This document shows positions 59,520 to 64,000 of a DNA stretch of 64,000 nucleotides, piece by piece; position 1 is the stretch's first letter; every line of letters begins with the position of its first letter. The notes under the pieces were generated by a model. The model was not told where the DNA came from. It saw only the letters and a program-made list of their open reading frames with translations, and did not search any database. This stretch comes from Cephalopachus bancanus (lineage: Eukaryota > Chordata > Mammalia > Primates > Tarsiidae). Location: the NCBI GenBank assembly GCA_027257055.1, contig JAPVLO010000073.1, forward strand, positions 4,764,501 through 4,828,500. The letters run 5' to 3'. The translations under genes and the position numbers were made by a program.

Positions 59520-60160
59520 CGGGTTTACCCATTTCATAATGGGTGATTTACGAGCACAACTGCCCACACCGCGCTGAGTGGTCAGCAGGGTTTGACCAAG
59601 AATAGCAGGGTCCCCCGTGCCTCACCCTCCCCATTCACCTAATCTCACCCCTAGCGACTTTTTTTTTTTTTTCTTTTTTGAGTCAGAGCAGAGTGCAGCG
59701 GCACGCTCATCGCCACCCCAGGGACGACCTGCTGCGCTCCGGCGATCCTTCCGCCTCAGCCTTCCCAGAGTAGCCGGAACTGCGGCGCACGCTACCACGT
59801 CCGGCTAATTTTTGATTTATTACAGAGATGAGGTCTCGCCAAGTTGCCTGGGCTGGTCTCGAACCTGCGGGCTCTGGCAATCCACTCGCCTCGGCCTTCC
59901 AAAGTGCTGGAATTACAGGCTGAGCCACTGAGCCCAGTTCCTAGCTACTTTTTTGTTTGTTTTGTTCTCTTGGATGAAAGAAGCCCTCAAAGGGAAACAT
60001 TTTGCAGATGTGGAAAAGGTGAAGCAAACAAAACAGCAGAAGCACTGTAAGATGTCAAAACTGATGAGTTCAAAACTGTTTTGAGCAGTGGGAAAAGCAT
60101 CTCAATAGGTGTATTGCATCAATCGGAAAGTACTTTGAAGGTGGCTCACGTTTACACATG
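59520..60160 (+). pseudogene. Mariner transposase remnant, broken by an Alu
   Basis: The last part of a DD34D transposase is recognisable. At 59552-59570 a degenerate stretch reads EHNCPH, where mariners have a catalytic Asp followed by N; here the Asp position appears as His (cac, 59555-59557). At 59635-59658, PHSPNLTPSD matches the family's YSPDLAPSD box. Its final Asp (gac, 59656-59658) is the third catalytic residue. The two sites are 101 nt apart, one base short of 34 codons, which implies a frameshift. After the Alu, C-terminal pieces such as LKGKHFADVEKV (near 59980-60015) continue with frame breaks. Confidence 0.75.
59650..59950 (-). mobile_element. Alu inserted in the mariner transposase
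   Basis: A minus-strand Alu at 59661-59939 is flanked by cctagcgactt (59650-59660) and cctagctactt (59940-59950), a target duplication with one difference. It retains ccaagttgcc. In the right-hand copy of the duplicated target the Asp codon reads tac. The right arm has several small deletions, so it is not one of the youngest copies. Confidence 0.92.
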
Positions 60161-60223
60161 TAAGAATAAATACATAATTTTTTAATAATTTAATAATTTC
60201 CAGGATTTTTGGGCACCCACTCG

Positions 60224-62807
60224 TACATTCATATCAACTGAGCTAAAATAAAAGTAGACCTTAGAAACAACTAGCGCCACAATGAAAGTTTGCTGGCATT
60301 ATGGGTGTAATTTCAAAACCTATTAATTACAGGATATGACAATTTTGTTTTTAGTCACTTCTTACTTTTTAAATCTGTTTCTAGTTGTAAGGTGAAAATA
60401 TTTAAATATCTATATTTTAAGGGAAGATAATGTCCTGTCTGATAATGTAAAAATAAAAGTTAAACCAATATACAGGCTAAGAATATTATTGGTAAGACAG
60501 AAGTTATATAGGCAGTCATCAGAGAAAGATGTAACACTAGGACAGTTATTTGTAGGATTCTGTCTTCTTGAACTTCATTCAGAGCAAAAGTAAGAGCTAT
60601 CTGGTGGAACTGCGTTAAAAATGCAATGCCATATGTACACATAATAAGTAAAAATATTTGAAAATCGAAATTTCAAATAGCATAAAAGTCCTTGTCTCCT
60701 TCATTCATTGCAGTTTCTGAATTCCCATTAGTTACCAAGTTTGTGATCTGATGGCAATACAGAGATAAAAGACACTCTTCCTGTTGTCGATGCTTATGAA
60801 TAGGGCAATCATATAGTAAGTATGCTTTTGAGTGAATGATATTCCTCAAGGACAAGAATGGATTATAAGTTAAAATGTGATACCGTGTAAGCAAAAGTAA
60901 GCACAGGGTAATGCCAAATATGACAGTAATTTGTTATGTGAAAATAATTATTTATGAGGCAGGTAGATAAAGTGATACACCTGTCTGAATTGCAACTAAA
61001 TCCTCTCATGAATTTCCCATTCTGTAACAAAACAAAGAATTCTTATAACCTAATAGCTGAAGACTTTTAAGGATATATAAAATTGTCTCTATTTTTAAAT
61101 AAAATATTACTGGAAATAATCAATTTTGGTGACACTGAAAATTAGAGCAATGAGAGAGCTTCTCTGCTGTGCACAAAACCCCAACCCAGAAGTTGGTCAT
61201 CTACGAATAGTTCAGCACCAGGTTCCCCATAGAAGTGTGTGTGACAGGTGAAGGGGTTGTCTTCATCTCAGCTGCACCCCAGATCCCTTGACAAGGGGCT
61301 CAAATTAGAAATGGGCTCATTTTTCATAGAACATGTTAAAACTTTTTTAAAAATCACATGCTAATTGGAGCTATTTGTCAAAATTAAGTTGCCAATTATT
61401 TACATTAAAACTGTTAAAGTCATAGAAACCATAAACATGTAAGTATGTGCTGCCATGATGACCAAGTAAATAGTACATGTAGTCAATAAATAAATACTGT
61501 TTAGTATTTCCAACAGGTTGTGGAAGAGAGAAAAACCACATAATACTACACACTACCACTAAGAGAGTAATATGAAAAATTAGAGGGGAGAAAATCATTT
61601 CAGGCCAATAAAATTTAAGTATGAATTCTGACTCAAAGATAGAATCTTTTATAACCATAAGCGATAGGCTAAACACAAGCTCCTAGGTTTGAACAGAGAC
61701 CAGAGTTGACTAATTTGTTCTTCAGAGGCATGCGCTCAGTGGGGGCTCAAAAATATGCCAGTAAGTCAATACAAAAGAAGTTCTTCAAAAACCAGTCTAG
61801 TTTTATTGTTTTTGACTGAGAGTATGAAAAGACTACATTAGAGGAAAACACAAAGGAAAATTCAAGAATGCTACTACTAGAATAAATAAAGTAGATTTAA
61901 ATAGACTCAGATTTTATAGAATTACCCACATAGATCTGATTTTCTTTCAAGTTCTTCATTGTAACAAGATGCCTAAGACAAAAAAAGATGCTTCGGATTT
62001 AAAAGTACTTCATATATTTATTTTCTTATATACTGTTATTGATCCCTTCCGATCTCCAAATTTCTCTTTCCTTTTTTAACTGTATATGAAAACAGGTAAG
62101 CTCATCTTCCCTTAGAGCAAGTTTTTTTTTTGTTTTTTGTTTTTAACTAAGATACCAAGTTTAATAGATCAGCATTTATTAGCATTCATGATACTTTATA
62201 CACATTACTGGATCTATGTTTTCTCATTTTCTTTTCTTATTTTTGTTGACAAGGTCTCATTTACAGCAAAATAACAGACTGCTCGAGACTGTTAATATTA
62301 CTTAAAGAAGCAAGTGTACATTAGCATGAATGAAAGTGACTATGTAGATGCTTTTCTGATGCTGGAGATCCATTGTCTAACTCTGTTCAACCCAGAAGAA
62401 ATGTGACACAAAAAATCCAGAGAAACACAACTCCAACTTTAGAGAAAGTATTTTAAATGATGTAACAAAAATTTAGAATATTGGGAGTTGCAGGATTTCT
62501 TAATAATTTGAAGAATAAATAGCCACAACTAAGTGAGGAATCTGACAACTCTGGATGACTTGGGATTTTCATGTTCTACTTCACCATTTCTTGAACAATG
62601 CCATACCCACATTCCTTCTTTGGAAAGTCTATGGTCCTAATCTGATACCAATTCTCTCAGTTTATATCTCAAGATAATGTTTTTACCAGTAAAGAGCATC
62701 TTTACATACTGATGTTTTGTGTTACAAACTTTTCAAGGGTAATATCAGCATAATATCATCTAGGATAGAGTATTTTCAAAAATTCTGAGTCCATATTAAA
62801 ACTATTT
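60224..62807. other. AT-rich non-coding block
   Basis: About 2.6 kb without a gene or a confidently assigned repeat. A GC-richer island at 61140-61310 (gttcagcaccaggttcccca) could be an old repeat or conserved element, but I cannot assign it. Confidence 0.45.
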
Positions 62808-63132
62808 AAAGTTATGAAACAGGCCGGGCTCGGTGGCTCAGCCTGTAATCCCAGCACTTTGGGAGGCCAAGGCGAGTGGATTGCCTGAGTTCATGGGTTC
62901 GAGACCCATCTGGGCAACTCGGCGAGACCTCATCTCTACAATAAATCAAAAATTAGCCGGGTGTGGTAGTGTGCGCCTGTAGTCCCGGCTACTCGGAAGG
63001 CTGAGGCGGAAGGATCGCTGGAGCCCAGCAGGTTGAGGCTGCGGTGGCCGGGAGCGGCCACTGCACTCCAGTCTGGGTGACAGAGTGAGACTCCAACTCA
63101 AAAAATAAAAATTAAAATAAAAAAAGTTATGA
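62808..63132 (+). mobile_element. Alu dimer, intermediate type, with target duplication
   Basis: A full plus-strand Alu from about 62822 to 63122 has aaagttatga at 62808-62817 and 63123-63132. Four bases lie between the left copy and the element start, so the duplication may be slightly longer and diverged. It has the canonical cccagcactttgggagg in the head together with the lineage-specific ggctcagcctg and right-arm hairpin. It looks like a form ancestral to the copies with cgcgcctttggg. Confidence 0.9.
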
Positions 63133-64000
63133 CCGGATTTCTTTGGAAATTGGTAGAGCTATCTCCATGATCTAACCTAATCTACCCACATAATCCAGAA
63201 TTAAAACTTTTTTTCATAAAATATAAATCCCTGAATGGAATGCAACTTGCAACGTTAACTGAGCAGTGTATAAAACAAGGCTTAAAAAGAAACACTTAGA
63301 CTGGAATGCACTATGTCAGGCATTGAATTTTTTCCTGTAGTAAATGTAATGTCAGCAAAGTAAACAAAGACAAAACATAGGTTCAAAGGAGCTGAGGTTG
63401 GTTGAGAAACCATGCTCATTTTATAGTACTAAATCTTCTCTTTCAATTTTGCTTACTTCACAAACCTATATCCATCTGTTTAGAGAAGCTATTCTATACA
63501 TTTACTAAAGTAAAGCGACACAGCTATATGACTTATGAAATGAAATGTTTTGATAGACTGTGTAAATTTTCTTATCTAATCTCATCTCTAACACAATAGA
63601 AAGATGTACTATAAATTGTTTAAATTTGGACTAGAATTTTTAATAAATAATGTCCAAATTTCCATTTCTTTTTTTGTTCTTTCATTAAGAGACGTGCTCA
63701 TCCTTTATTAAACAGCTTTTGAGTGTGTTGTTTATTTCGTTGTTTTTGAGAACAATTCTCACCTCCTCATTTGATTCTGGTAGTGTATTTTATTCTATAT
63801 CCTGAGTAAATTCTGTTATAATTCTGGAATGAGATTTATACAAAGACTTATCCACTGCACTAAGATAATTACTAAATAGTCTTTTTTTTTCCAAAATAAA
63901 GTTATCTATTATGTCAATTCCTCTTTCTGTTTTTTTAAATAAAATGATGGTGGCTGCTTTAGCAATATGCTTTAGCAATATGAAATAAAGCATATTATCA
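63133..64000. other. AT-rich non-coding stretch
   Basis: No gene or clear repeat is seen up to the end of the window. A short direct repeat, ctttagcaatatg, occurs near 63957-63982. Confidence 0.5.

Larger units (their letters stand above)
59331..60223 (+). mobile_element. Mariner DNA transposon, internally deleted, carrying an Alu
   Basis: The right end, ggatttttgggcacccactcg followed by TA, is complementary, with mismatches, to the left end (gacaccgccccccccaaaaa then ccag...aattatc). These are plausible terminal inverted repeats next to a TA target. Excluding the Alu the element is about 600 bp, roughly half the usual 1.3 kb, so it has lost most of the 5' coding part. A similar left end occurs at 33.63 kb. 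The left boundary is uncertain by about 10 bp. Confidence 0.75.

Overview
The window looks like an intergenic or intronic stretch of a primate nuclear genome. It is AT-rich, full of dispersed 7SL-derived Alu dimers, and carries L1 3' ends, MIR and L2 relics, MaLR and other retroviral LTRs, a mariner fossil and many CA, GA and ATT microsatellites. I found no convincing host protein-coding exon, tRNA, rRNA or CRISPR array. The longest open frames are translations of Alu, L1 or dinucleotide repeats. The youngest Alu copies are not the human-type AluS/Y, nor the lemur or galago types as I know them. They share a shortened head (ggctcagcctgtaatccc), an intact B box (ggttcgagacc) and a right-arm hairpin (gtggcc...ggccac). 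With the unusual L1 3' UTR this suggests a non-simian primate, with tarsier my best guess. The species call is inference.

Layout. 0-10 kb: AT-rich sequence with two TG tracts, one young Alu (2.0 kb), and a repeat-poor block at 3.44-9.64 kb. 9.6-19 kb: an Alu cluster (eight copies, one with an internally duplicated right monomer next to a GT/GA microsatellite) plus a short L1 3' end. 20-27 kb: two MIRs, an ancient repeat split by an L1 that was itself hit by an Alu, a compound GGT/GT microsatellite, and a second L1 that splits a MIR with a clear target duplication. 27-35 kb: Alus and an old endogenous retrovirus with paired LTRs, integrase remnants in three frames, and secondary Alu, mariner and MLT1 insertions. 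35-44 kb: MIR/Alu fragments, an ERV1-type LTR on the minus strand, a short L1 and ancient repeats. 44-50 kb: unique sequence, a young Alu, a GA-expanded ancient repeat and two adjacent MaLR LTRs. 50-57 kb: a MIR split by an Alu, two opposite short copies of the 36.6-kb LTR's 3' end, and an old L1 with nested insertions. 57-64 kb: an L2 tail, a mariner transposase fossil broken by an Alu right after its last catalytic Asp codon, unique sequence, and a final Alu.

There is no gene system here. The content is layered transposition history: many insertions can be dated relative to one another by nesting and by intact target-site duplications. The most useful leads are the lineage-specific Alu subfamily split by a 5-nt deletion, the mariner family with two copies here, and the short A-tailed LTR-end retroposons. 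Interspersed-repeat names were assigned by eye from remembered consensus features and need a repeat-library search.
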